Assembly (NCBI RefSeq): GCF_000006565.2
Contig: NC_031475.1
Span: 434,001 to 498,000, forward strand
DNA from: Toxoplasma gondii ME49
Taxonomy: Eukaryota > Apicomplexa > Conoidasida > Eucoccidiorida > Sarcocystidae
Direction of reading: 5' to 3'
Length of the DNA stretch: 64,000 nt
The position numbers were made by a program, and so were the translations under genes. The notes beneath the pieces were generated by a model that saw only the letters and a list, made by a program, of their open reading frames with translations, made no database searches and was not told where the DNA came from. This document shows, one piece after another, positions 24,932 to 35,650 of the stretch. The stretch's first letter is position 1, and every line of letters starts with the position of its first letter.

Positions 24932-25648
24932 TCACATGTAGAACAAGTCGTAGGCTCTGAACATTTCAGCAGCAGCCTTGCCGCCTCCTGCACACCTGGG
25001 GCGTCTTGGCAGCAGCGTCGGAGCACAGTTCTCTTCGGGAGTTTCAAGCATCTCGGCGGACTCGTCGAATTGCCTCGCTTCCCGGTTGCAGTGTATGTGC
25101 GCGTTGTCGGGGCCGCCGCCCGCCTGCAGCGCCGCAGAGAAGGCGGAAGTGACATTTTCCCTGGAGAGGTGGGACAGGAGGCTAGGCGGCTGTCTAGGGT
25201 AGTCTCGAGCAACATCCCGAGAAGCATGCGACGAGAAAGCAGCTTCGGGCAAGGGAGGAAAGGACGCTGCGACACGCTGCGGGGAGAAGCATGCAGCAGC
25301 TCCAGTACCACAGTCGAAGGCGCCGGAAGCTGCGTTGACAAGGCAGTCATCGCTGGACGTGACAGAGTGCAGGCGGCGATTCGAAACTTCCGCGGGGGTC
25401 TGCGAGGACAAACGCCGGCGCTTCGGCTCCGCGACTCTGGGGAATTCGCCTGCAGAAAGGAAAAATGAAGACGGCAGAGCCGGCGCGGACGAAGACTCTG
25501 GAACCTCCAACGGAGATTCCGCGAAAGCGGCCGGGTGCGTGCGCTTGTTGGGCCCCAGGAAAGACGTAGGAATAAAGGCAGAGGCGGGCGACAGGCGCAT
25601 GTCTGCTGGAACGAACCGACCGGGATTGTTTTGCTGAGACGGCGCCAT
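24932..25648 (-). CDS. Intronless hypothetical protein, 238 aa
   Basis: A single open frame from an ATG in good context (CAGTATGGCG) to a TGA. No known domain was recognised. The N-terminus is polar (MAPSQQNNPGRFVPADMRLS), a basic cluster EPKRRRLSS near residue 75 could be a nuclear localisation signal, and the middle is Ser/Ala/Pro-rich. It ends in AAEMFRAYDLFYM, which looks like a short amphipathic helix. It is head to head with the bromodomain gene, 2.8 kb apart. Support rests on the start context, length and composition; a further upstream exon or a non-coding transcript cannot be excluded. Confidence 0.45.
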   Translation of the reverse strand: MAPSQQNNPGRFVPADMRLSPASAFIPTSFLGPNKRTHPAAFAESPLEVPESSSAPALPSSFFLSAGEFPRVAEPKRRRLSSQTPAEVSNRRLHSVTSSDDCLVNAASGAFDCGTGAAACFSPQRVAASFPPLPEAAFSSHASRDVARDYPRQPPSLLSHLSRENVTSAFSAALQAGGGPDNAHIHCNREARQFDESAEMLETPEENCAPTLLPRRPRCAGGGKAAAEMFRAYDLFYM

Positions 25649-28493
25649 ACTGACTGCTGCAGAACCGGGCGCTCAGAAGTGGAAAGCGAACAAAATGCAC
25701 GGATTCCTTCCAGGAAAGAAAGTGAAAATCTGAACGGAGCGTGACAGGGAAGGGGGCAACAAGACCGGCAGGTGAAAGTACAGACAAGGAAAATAACAAG
25801 ACAGGAGCGGACGTCTGACGCTGAAGGATCAAAAAGGGCACGGGAAAACGCGGGGAAACGGGACAGACGAGAAGCCCCGATACCCAGCGACGAAGAAGAA
25901 ACGCGAGAAAGACAGAAGGGAAGGAGTGTGCCGGAAAGAACCAAGACAAAAAGGAAATGCGAAGGACACGCTCAACCGCGGATGACTCGCCGGCGGTGTC
26001 CCACTCTCGACGACACAACCCGCCTCAAGGTCTGACACGGCGCTTGCACGGAGCCTCGCTTTTAGCGGACAAAACGCAAAACCCGCTTCTGTACCTGCAC
26101 GCCAGAGGGTAAGATGTTAGCTCCCGTCGTTTCGAGCCCAGATTCGCTGTTCTTAGGCTCGAAAATGACGGGTTCTGCACCAGAGTCTTAAAAACGCGAA
26201 CCGCACGTCCCGCGCTCGGATTGCCTCTAGGTGTCTGTACACCTCACCGGCTGGCGGTTGAATCGCTGGCTAGGCGGACCGGACCGGATTCTTCGCGGGA
26301 AACGTCCGCAGTTTTCAACCTGTCGACGGCGACTGTTGGACGCAGTGAAGACATTTCACACGAGCAGAAACAGACATGCACAAGTGAGAAAAAAGAAGCG
26401 AGCACGCGCAGCGCACACGCCAAACCGCCACCCGGCGGTCTTGTCGGCCCTGCGTCCGCCTGAGCTGCTACGTGTCGGGCAGCAACTCTCCTTTCCGTTT
26501 AACTCTTTGACCACAAAAAGGAAAAGGCACACAGTCAACGCAGAGCCCGACTTCCTCCGTGAAGTGAACAACACAAATTCCGACGCGTTAAATGCTTTTA
26601 AAGTTGGTCAGTCGTATATCGACACCCGCTGCCGGAACACAGCAGTGAATTTTGCGAACAGATCTGCCGCCGCCCGCTACTCAACAAAACGAATCTGCTG
26701 TCCGTTCTGGCCCGCCTCCCGACGCAAAGTGCAAAAGAAACAGGAGTGCTCCCACTCCTCCCACTTCTCGCGTGCAATTAAAGCAGGCGGAAGAAGCAAG
26801 TTCCGAACGGCAGTCTGCGTGCTTTGTCGTAGAATCCGGGACTCTCCTTGCTGTTGCATTCGTCACGAAAAAGGCTGAAGGCAACACGCTTCAGCTGGCT
26901 TTCTCCCCGGCACTCGACGGATAGTTTTCGCCCTATATACGGTTCATTTGCCACGATTTTGCGCATGGCTGGAGCGCTATCCGGATATAAGCCGATTCAA
27001 CGCAACGCCTCGAGAAATGGGAGTTGACAGGGTAGAGAGAGCCACGTATTGCGGCATCCAGGACGTGTTTGTGTTTTTTCCCGTTTTCTCTTGCCCGGAA
27101 GTACAAGCAGAACAAACATATTCTGCAGAGTCGGTTTTCTAGCTGCTGGAGCGCGGCCGCCGAAGCCGCCTGCGAAGCCGCGCGCGCAGTTGTGCCGAGC
27201 GGTTCGTGTGCTGGCAGAGACGAGAAAGGGGGGACGAAGCAGAGAAAAAACCGGAAACGACCGGCAGAGAGCTGCATCTACTCTTAACAAATTTTACGTT
27301 GCCCTCTATCCGTGCCAAACGGGCGAACAAACACGAGTGCGAGGCGCAGGGTTCTCTGCGGCGAGTATGCCCTCGCGTGTAGTATATAAAACTCGATTCG
27401 TGCATGTGTGGAACCACGAAGTTCACATTTTTTGCAGTCGCAGCCTCTCTTTCTTCCCCGGCTGTTAGAGAACCAGATGTTGCTAGCGCTAAATGTGGAA
27501 TTTGGGGGTAGAAGTAAAACCGCGGGTGGAATCTTCCCGAGTGCGCTTTCCCTGCTTCTACGCAGTTCTTCGCCGTCTTCTGTTGCTTCTTGTTGCTTTC
27601 TCTGCCGGGGGAGCGGATTCTCCGAGGAAGTGAGTCACTTATATGCTTTGTTCTACCGTTCTTCGGCTGTTCGTTTGTCGAGAGGCCAAGGATATAAAAA
27701 GAGAGGAAGGAAAAGCGCGTCGTGTGTCTCTCGCGGGGAAGAGGCAGGAAAACGGGCAGAAAGGAGAAGCTTCAGCGCCTCGTGTTTCCTCTTCCCGCGT
27801 GAGAGGCCCGCTACACTGCGATTGCCCCCACTGTCCTGCAATTTTCTGTAGTACAGCTTTCTCGCAATTATTTCCGGCTCTTTTCTGGGTCTTTACTGTC
27901 TTTTCTTGCTGCGCGTCTCTCCACGTCGACTCCCGGGCTTGTGCATGCATGATGGAAAATGCTCAGGCTAAGGTGTGTTGTCTTTTTGCGCGGTGTTTCG
28001 CGAAGAGACAGAGAAGCAGAGAAGGCTGAAGCTCTGCCCTCTGTGCTTTCGCGAGAGCGAAGGAAGTAAAGGACTTTTCGACGAACTGTTGCCTTTCACC
28101 ACCGTGTCTCTGCGACGACGTTGTTTTTTCGAAACATCGACTTCCCGTTTTGGCCCTTCCATCCTAATTCGTCCTCTTTTCTTTTCTTCTTCTCCTTTCT
28201 CTCTCTCGCGTTCGCCGGGGCGAACTTGTTGAAAGACTCTGCGTCACGTCGCGCGTTCTGGGGGTGTCCCCACTTGCTGCTGCCCGTCTGTCTCTTCTCT
28301 CTCCCGCCTACACTTTTCTTTGTTTCAGTCTCTGCTCCTTTCCTTGCGACTCTTCTCCTCTCCACTGCTTGTCCCCCTCCCCCTGCCCTCTGTCTCTTTT
28401 TTGATCGATTGCCTCTCCCTCAAGTCCTGTTCTCCCCCGTTTGTCCTGTTTCTCGAACCCAGTCCGTTCTGCGTTTCCTCCCCCAAAACAGAG
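25649..28493. other. Divergent intergenic region, putative two-way promoter
   Basis: 2.8 kb between the start of the minus-strand hypothetical gene and the start of the bromodomain gene. No coding exon could be supported. The last 300 bases before 28494 are strongly pyrimidine-rich, as in the 5' leaders of other genes here. TGCATGCA at 27942-27949 lies about 550 bases upstream of the bromodomain gene. Confidence 0.55.
27942..27949. promoter_or_regulatory. TGCATGCA word upstream of the bromodomain gene
   Basis: AP2-factor-like palindromic word in the divergent promoter region. The motif is frequent in this genome type, so function is only suggested. Confidence 0.3.
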
Positions 28494-30676
28494 ATGTCGA
28501 CTGGCGCGAGTGTGGACGCGGGTGGCTCGGGAGCCTCTGCGTCTCCGGGAGTCTCTGGAGCTTCGCCTGTCTCTCCCTCTCCAGGCGTCTCGGCCTCTCC
28601 ACGAGTCTCTGGAGCTTCGCCTGTCTCTTCTCTTCCGGGCGCGTCTTTGGTGGTGTCTCCGTTTGTCCCCCTCTTCCGCATCGCGCGCCACGAGCCTGTT
28701 TCTGCGGTGAAGGAGGCGTTTGACAAGACGCTGGAGAAGCACAGGCGCGAGGTCGCAGAGCAGAATCCGGGCGTCTCTGAGGCAGACCTCGACGCGCTGC
28801 AGATGAAGCAAATTCAGGAGCAGCATCTGTTGGTCGACCCCACTTCCCGGGGGACGCTGCTCTTCGAAGTTGCGCAGCGAGCAAAGGACGAGGAAGCCGT
28901 CGAGCTCGCACAGTTCCTCGTGGACGACAAGCGAGTCCTCGCCGTGACGCAGCGCGACCGCATGCAGCAAACATGTTTGTTCTACGCCGCTCGCGAAGGA
29001 CATGTCGCCCTCTGTCGGTTCTTCATCGAACGCGGCTGCGACCCAAATGCGCAAGACACGGTGGGGCAAACTTGTCTGTTCTACGCGTCTCGCGAGGGCC
29101 GCGCTGCGTGCATTGCGGAGATCCTGGACCGAGGCGGGAACCCAAACTTGATCGACATCAATCGACAGTCCTGCCTCTTCTACGCGGCGCGCGACAACCG
29201 CCTCGACGCCGTCCGAGTGCTCCTTGAAAAAGGCGCAGACCCCCAGGTGAAAGACACCCTGAGGAAGACTGCATGGCACTTCGCGAAGGCCAACAACCAC
29301 GTTGCGGTGTGCGCGCTTCTCAAGGGTGCAGGCGGCGCGGGAGCCCAAGCCGCCGCTGCGGGCGTTGGAGCCCAAGGCGTCCGAACCGGTCCCTCCCTCC
29401 CTGGAAGGACTTGCAGCATCTCGTCGCTCTCCTCATTCTCCGGCGCGGCGCCAGCCTCGCCCAACGCAGGTGCGGAGACACCTGAGGCTCTCGATGGCGC
29501 TCGCGCTGTCGGACCTGGAAGAACTGCCTCAGGTGCGAAAATCTCCGAGTTTTCGCTTCTCTTGACGTATCTGGACCTCTCTTCCGCTTCTCTCGCGTAT
29601 TCGCCTTCTCTCTTCTGTTACTGTCTTCTCCTCCTTGCCTTCCTCTCTTCTTCTCGTCCTCTCTCTTCTCGTTTCTTCTCGCCCTCTCTCCTCTCTGTTT
29701 TTATCTTATGGCAGCTTCGTGTGTTTAGCTCTCTCTCTCTCTTTCTGGTCTGTGTCCTCCTCTCTCTCCGCTTCTCTTGTCTTTCTCGGGTGTCGGGGCC
29801 TTCCTCCACGTGTGGTTTTTCCTGATTTCGTTCTCAGGCGTCCACGGCGAGGCCGTTTGCGTGGAGGAAGTTCCGCAGAGAAAAAAATATCGCCTGCAGT
29901 TTCGGCCTCTCCCTGAGGACTGCCCAGACCTCTGGCTTAACGCCGAGAACGAAAAGTTAACAGGTAATTTAAAGTCGAAACAGAGTCTGAAGCCTCTGAA
30001 AACAAATTCTCTTCACCCCGCAGCCACCAGCAAGTACAGAAAAAAGACTTCTGTATCAGGTACATAATGTACATGTATGTTGACGTATGCACAGAACAAT
30101 CCAACAAGCATATCTATATCTATCCATATATATATATATATATATATATGTATATGTTTATGTATATGTTTATGTATATGTATAGACATTGGGTGTGCGT
30201 ATGTTTATGTACACATGTATATATATGTGTGTATATGGATATCCGTAGAGAAGTGGGTGTTTTGTCTGGGTGAGTTTTATCTTGCGTTTCTCCACAGGTT
30301 TCCGTTCCTGTTGATACTCGTTTGTGCCTTTCGTTTCGCTTCAAGTGTTTCCGAGCTTTCTTCCTTTGTGCAGAATTCGAGCGTCTCTTCCCCGCGCTCA
30401 GCGTCTGGAGGCGAGAAGAGTCTCAAATGGGATGTGGGGAAGGCGTCTCTGCGGAGAGTTCGCAGAATCACTACGACGCCATTCACTCCGCACTCCTGCA
30501 GAACTCTCAACAAGCTGCTCTCGGCGCAGGCTCAGGGACGGATCTTCTCGGCCTGTGGCAGTCGGCCGCCTCGGCGCTGCTCTCTGAACTGAGCAAGTGA
30601 GGCAAGCCCAGATGTATCGATTCAGACCTAAACAAGAAGTGAAACGAGAGCAGGCCACGGAGAGACTGAACGACAA

Positions 30677-30710
<34 letters not shown>

Positions 30711-32636
30711 GGATGTATATACACATGTATGTATATGTGTGCGTGTATATGTATCCAGATACATCATGTGTATACAGCGATACACAGGTAGAGGCGGAAA
30801 GAGGAGTATCTGTGCAAGATTTATGAAGTTATGGAATATTCATGTAGATAGATAGATAAGCGTACGCGAAGAGGTCGAGATGGAGAGAAGAAAGGAGAAG
30901 GATGGAGTCCGAACTGTCTGTAGACAGAGAGATGGAGGTGATAAGGTCGAGACAGTCGCCGTTGGACCTGGAAGGCTATTTTTTTTTCGGAGATTGTGTG
31001 AGTCCGTCTTGTCCGATCTGAGTCATGTTTCTCACGCGCACTGGAGTTTGGCGAGAGTCAGGTGGAAGATGCGATTTGTGTATTCTCAGGCTTTGGTTTT
31101 GTGTACGTTCACACGAATTTCCCGCTGTGTCTGGCGTCCCGATTGGGGTGCAAGAACGCTTTTTGTCACGCACTGCGAAGCATCTGCTTTTCTCCCTGCG
31201 TTGTTTTTCTAGAGAGAAATGTCATGGTTTTGAGCGCCGACGAGATGTTTGTTGATGCATGCAGATACGAGGGTGGACATATCTTTGAAAAGCCTGTCGA
31301 CCCCAAGACGGCGCCGGGCTACTACGACGTTGTGACTCGACCGATGTCGCTCTCCTGCATTAAAGCAAAGATCAAAAAGAGTGACTACACACATCCTCAG
31401 CAGTTCCTCAAGGTACGCTTGCTTCCACTTCCACTTCTGGATCTCGTATGTTTTCGTGTGTTTCTCCATTCTTCGACTTCCTCTTGGGCTGCGCTTCCTG
31501 TCTCTTTTTTTTCGCGCTGCTTCTCTCCTGTTGGCGTTCGTCTCTGTCCGTCCTTCTGCGTTTTCTCTCGCCTGGCCGGTTGCTCTTCTTCGGTCTCTCT
31601 CTCCTCTTTGTTCGCGGAACGAGCGCGAGACGAGAGATGAGTGACAGTGAGGACGGGAAGACATCCGGGAGCGCGTGGACGCCATCAAGAAAAGAAGAGC
31701 GAGTAAGGAAATGAGACGATTTTTTCTCCTTGCGCCCTCAGGATGTTGAGCAAGTGTTCATCAACTGCGAGATCTACAACCAGCAGGGCTCGTGGGTTTG
31801 GAGCATTGGAAAGAACATGCAGAAGTTTTTCACGAATCAGGTGAGTTTGGTCTTTGTGTTTTTCCTCGTTTTCATCCTCTCGCACTCCTCTTCTTTGCGC
31901 TTTCTTCTTTTTCCTCCCCCATGTGTTTGTTCCCTTTGTTCCATCTTTTTTCTCTGTTTTTCTTTCTGTTCTTTTCCCCCTCTTTTCCTTGTTTCCTCTA
32001 GTTTCGTGTTTGGCGAGTCTGTAGCCGCGAACCCCAGACGTTTGCTCGCGAGAACTCGCTTCCGTGCTTCTCCCCTTTCTTTCTGTCACCTCTTTCTCGT
32101 TCGTTTCGTGCCGCCTTCCCGTCCAGGTGATGATCACGCGGTTCCGCGACTACGTAGACAAATACGACAAGATCTACAGTGTCCTCGCTGAGTGTGAAGA
32201 AGAGAATAGGCGGGCAAAGGCGTCTGCAGAAAGGAACTCGAGTGCGGGAGAAGAGAATGAGAGAGGTCCTGGTGCTGGCCCTGGAGAAAGGTCGGAGACG
32301 ACTGCGGAGACCGGAGCTGCAGAGTTGCGGAGTGGAAGTTCGGACAGAGAATCTGGCGAGGAGACTGGCAACACCAAAGGCGAGAAGGACGCTTCGTCGG
32401 CGGAGACTGGGGAGAGTCCAGAAGGTCCAGGCGAGGTGAAGAGCGAGGACGGAGCGAGAAGAGAGGGCGATCCGTTGCCAACAGCGAAGGCAGAAGAAGA
32501 GAGAGAGTGGACGGAGGAACAGGAGGCAGGAGCTGCGAAGAAGGAGAAGGAAGAGAGCGCAAACGGGCAAGCAGCGGTTGGCGGCAAAGAAGGAAGAAAA
32601 CGGAGGAGAGACAACGGAGAATCACGTGGAGCTTGA
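28494..32636 (+). CDS. BDP1: Ankyrin-repeat bromodomain protein (BDP1-type chromatin reader)
   Basis: Exons 28494-29532, 29838-29963, 30374-30596, 31265-31412, 31742-31840, 32127-32636; phases agree and give 714 aa. Residues about 135-280 hold ankyrin repeats (QTCLFYAAREGH, QTCLFYASREGR, QSCLFYAARDNR, KTAWHFAKANNH, with DPNAQD and ADPQVKD turns). Residues about 445-560 form a bromodomain: helix ALLSELSKYEGGHIFEKPVD, the ZA-loop PGYYDVVTRPMSL and INCEIYNQQGS, whose Asn is the acetyl-lysine anchor. This order is that of apicomplexan BDP1, known in Plasmodium as an acetyl-histone reader at promoters of invasion genes. The N-terminus is Ser/Gly/Ala/Pro repeats; the C-terminus is an acidic Glu/Ala tail. 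An upstream AG at 31216 is an alternative acceptor for exon 4, but 31264 gives the better bromodomain helix. Regulation is not visible. Confidence 0.93.
28539..28650 (+). repeat. Imperfect repeat encoding SGASPVS
   Basis: Two copies of a block reading GVSGASPVS, with related PSPGVSASPRVS between them, at the N-terminus of the bromodomain protein. It suggests slippage-prone low-complexity DNA. Confidence 0.65.
30112..30242. repeat. TA / GTATATGTTTAT microsatellite in bromodomain-gene intron 2
   Basis: About 28 bases of alternating TA followed by repeated GTATATGTTTAT and CATATGTATA steps, between the exons ending at 29963 and starting at 30374. Confidence 0.85.
30679..30760. repeat. (TA)n microsatellite in bromodomain-gene intron 3
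   Basis: About 32 bases of alternating TA, then degenerate GTATATACACATGTAT, roughly 80 bases after the exon 3 donor at 30597. Confidence 0.85.
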
Positions 32637-35600
32637 GACAGCAGGCGGCGGAAAGATACCTTGCGGGTGCTGGGGGGTTCTGAAGATTTCGCGGCAGGGT
32701 GACGGAGCGGAAGTCGAGAGAAGAAAACGAGATTTCTTGACGCAGGGATCTGGTGGGCGAAAAGGAGGGGAACGGAGAGGTTTTCGAGGTGAAACACAAA
32801 CGCTCGAAAATAAAAGTGGAAACAATTCAAAGAGGTCTGCGCGCGGTTAAGCGGGGACGCAGGATATGGCGAGTTTTCCATGTGAACGGCGCACTTGTTA
32901 ACAGATACACATCGAGTCTTTCGCGTCTCTGCGGGGAAGGTGTCGTCGACTTTTCTCCCGTCTCCACTGTTCAGACAAATGGAAAACACCGAAAGACGAG
33001 GAACGCTTTTAGCCAGCTTCGTTGTCAAAAACGGGGTGTATGAACATCCCTGCTGGCGCGGGAGATTTCGCTGGCTTTCTGCTCCTCCCGTTTGGCCTTC
33101 GTCGCTGTCTCGCGGGAAGCACTCGACATTGGAGAAGAAGAGAGGCGCGAGAGGCCTTGAGGGCGAGACTGCAAAAGCGAACACGAAGGACAAACTCTGT
33201 TCGTGAAAACCGGGGGAAACAGCTGAAAACGCCTTTTTCTCTTTTTTTCGCGGTGAACCGAAGGATGCATGCATGTCCAGTTTATGTGTGACTGCCTGTG
33301 AGTGTGAAGGTCGACTTGCTTTTCTTTTGTTTTCTTGTCAGGGGATTTCAGGTCGGGAAGTGTCTCGGAAAAATTCCGGTCAATCGCGGCACCTTCTGCG
33401 CGCCGACAAACCTGTTTGGTTCCGTGAAAATGGGAGATTGAAAAAAACGTGGAGACGCAGCTGACCAACGAACTGGAACAGACGTCTTTTGCCTTGTCAG
33501 AAATCTGTCTACTTCTCTCGATTAACGCCAAATCGGCGAAAAACGCTCTTCCCGTTCTTCGCGCGATCACGCTTCAGTCGTGGTGCGACCAGAGTCTTCT
33601 TCGACGTGTGCTTTTTCGTGGAAAGCTGAGGAACTTTTCAAGCCGAATAGTAGACATGCGTAGACGACAGACGGACGTCACGAGTTCCGTTCGCGGGAAG
33701 AGACACCACACCGAGCTTGTGCGGTAGAGAAAGGGATCTTAAGGGATGGCGTATTTGCGGCCAGTTGTCAAGCATGTGAATTCTGGGTGTTCGGGGAGGT
33801 CGTGAAGAGGCGGTGTTGGGAGGTTGAGTCGGTCGGCAGGGGACTTCCTCAGTCAATTGTGTCCCCAGTCTGTTCCTCCTTCGACAGGACTTGACAAACG
33901 GAAGGAAAAATAGAATCTAGGCCTGGATATTGAACGTGGACTCTTCAGTTCGAAAACTACAGTTCCTCGGAGCTCAGCAAGGCATTCGCGAGCACGGCTT
34001 TTCTAGCATCTGGCCTGGGTTCTTCACGAGTTCAACTTTTATTTAGCCCACGGGAGAGCGCCGAAGAAAATTGATTCGGAGGTGTCTCGACCGACGACTG
34101 AAGCGTTTCGCGCGCCCGGTCTTCCCAGTAAAATGTCAAGCGAAAAGCGAAAGAGGACCTCAGTTTGCTTCATGCTCAGAAGCCTGGGGGGACGTGAAAC
34201 GCAGCTGTCATCGGAGATGAATGTGCATTTGAAGCCTGAAGCTTTTTTGCAAGGACTACAAGACTGGGGGGTGGCGGCGTTCAGCGGTGACACCAAGTAC
34301 ACAGTTCCCTTCACATGGAGTTTCACGAATTTACTTTGCGCTATAATAGTGAAAAGATGTTGAAAAGGTCGTGCGTTTGCCTAAGGTGTTTCACCGAAAA
34401 CTTTGAGTCGTTACGCATCAGTCTTGTGGAAAAATGTGAGTGGTCGGATTAAACACAAGCAACAGCTGTGAAGTCTCTCGCTGCGGAGCTCCGAAACTCG
34501 ATTCTCCTCGTAAAGAGATACGCGACTGTCGCCTGTGTCGGCAGTTGTCGAGTTCTTTGCGTGGACTTTCTGAAAATCCCCGAGATACACGCATCCGCGA
34601 CGCGCCAAAACGTCCGCCCTCATTCCCGGCTTTCCGACAGTCTCTCTCCAAAGTCTCTGTTTCTTGTCGCGTCGACTCACACCCAGGAAAACACAAAAAA
34701 GCGCCGACTACTGCGGGACCAGCTGTAAAGGAAGGACGTTCACACTCAGACTGAGGCGCCAAGGATGTGCGCTCCGCGCAGAGACTCGCCAAGTCCACTT
34801 GTGTTCCGGAGTTGACTGTCATGCCCGTTGTCTCCCCACGCCTATCTGCTTAACGCAGCGTTGAGTAACTTCTCTTCTCGCATGCGTACGAGTGCACAGG
34901 TGTCTTCAGATACCTCCGTACAAATATGGGTTTATACACATATACATATATATATATATATATGTCTGTGAATGCGCGTGCGTGTCCGTTCTCGCGGTTG
35001 AGAAAAGTTCTTAGGACGACAGAGAGAGACGCAACGGATTTCGTAGACTCGAAGGCACGCAGTTGTGGGGGTTCGCGAAATGAGTGAACGCCGGAAGCTC
35101 GGCAGGTCTCTGGTGTCTTTGCACACACCTCAGCGTGATTCGTCTCGCAGCGCCGCCGCCGCTCGCGGCTTGAAAGAAGCATGTTCTTGACAATGTGCGA
35201 AAGTCTTTCTCTTTGTGTCAAAGCGAAAACGTACTCTCAAGCGTACGTACGTGGACTCTATTGGAGAGACTCTTCCCCCTTTTCTGTGAACTGATTTCCA
35301 GAGACGCAGAAAGAAACACACAGGAAGCAGCGCCGAACATTCAACGCACACAGCAGTGAAGACACAGACTCACTCTTACTTACATCTCCCAGTCGAAGAC
35401 TGCCGACTCGGGACAACCGCCTCCGCTGAAAAAGAAGGGAGACTTCCTCTCGTCACAAGAAAAGAACAGAAAGTCCCCAGCCACACACTCTCTCTCGACG
35501 CTCTCTCCCTCCACACCGGGTGCATTCTGGCGCGCGCGACAACGACGCGGCTCTCGCCTCTTCTTCATACCCCTGTGCATGCAGCTCCACGCGTGCGAGT

Positions 35601-35650
35601 GAGTAGAAACGTACAACACCACGAGCGGGATTCCGACTGCTCCGCTTGCC
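32637..35650. other. Convergent intergenic region bromodomain gene / coiled-coil gene
   Basis: 3.0 kb of tail-to-tail 3' flank. It holds GATGCATGCATG near 33264, a short TA tract at 34938-34963 and scattered short open frames (the longest, 34082-34363, lacks supporting context). Nothing else was recognised. Confidence 0.6.
34938..34963. repeat. (TA)n microsatellite
   Basis: Short TA tract preceded by ACACATATAC in convergent 3' flanking DNA. Confidence 0.8.

Noticed and set aside
29302..29565. Alternative frame ending SMALALSDLEELPQ near the end of bromodomain-gene exon 1
   Set aside because: It looks protein-like, but the ankyrin frame runs through to the same donor and joins exons 2 and 3 in phase; switching frame would need an implausibly tiny intron.
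34082..34363. 93-aa plus-strand frame in convergent intergenic DNA
   Set aside because: Starts at an ATG but has no good context, no recognisable product, and lies in the expected 3' UTR region.
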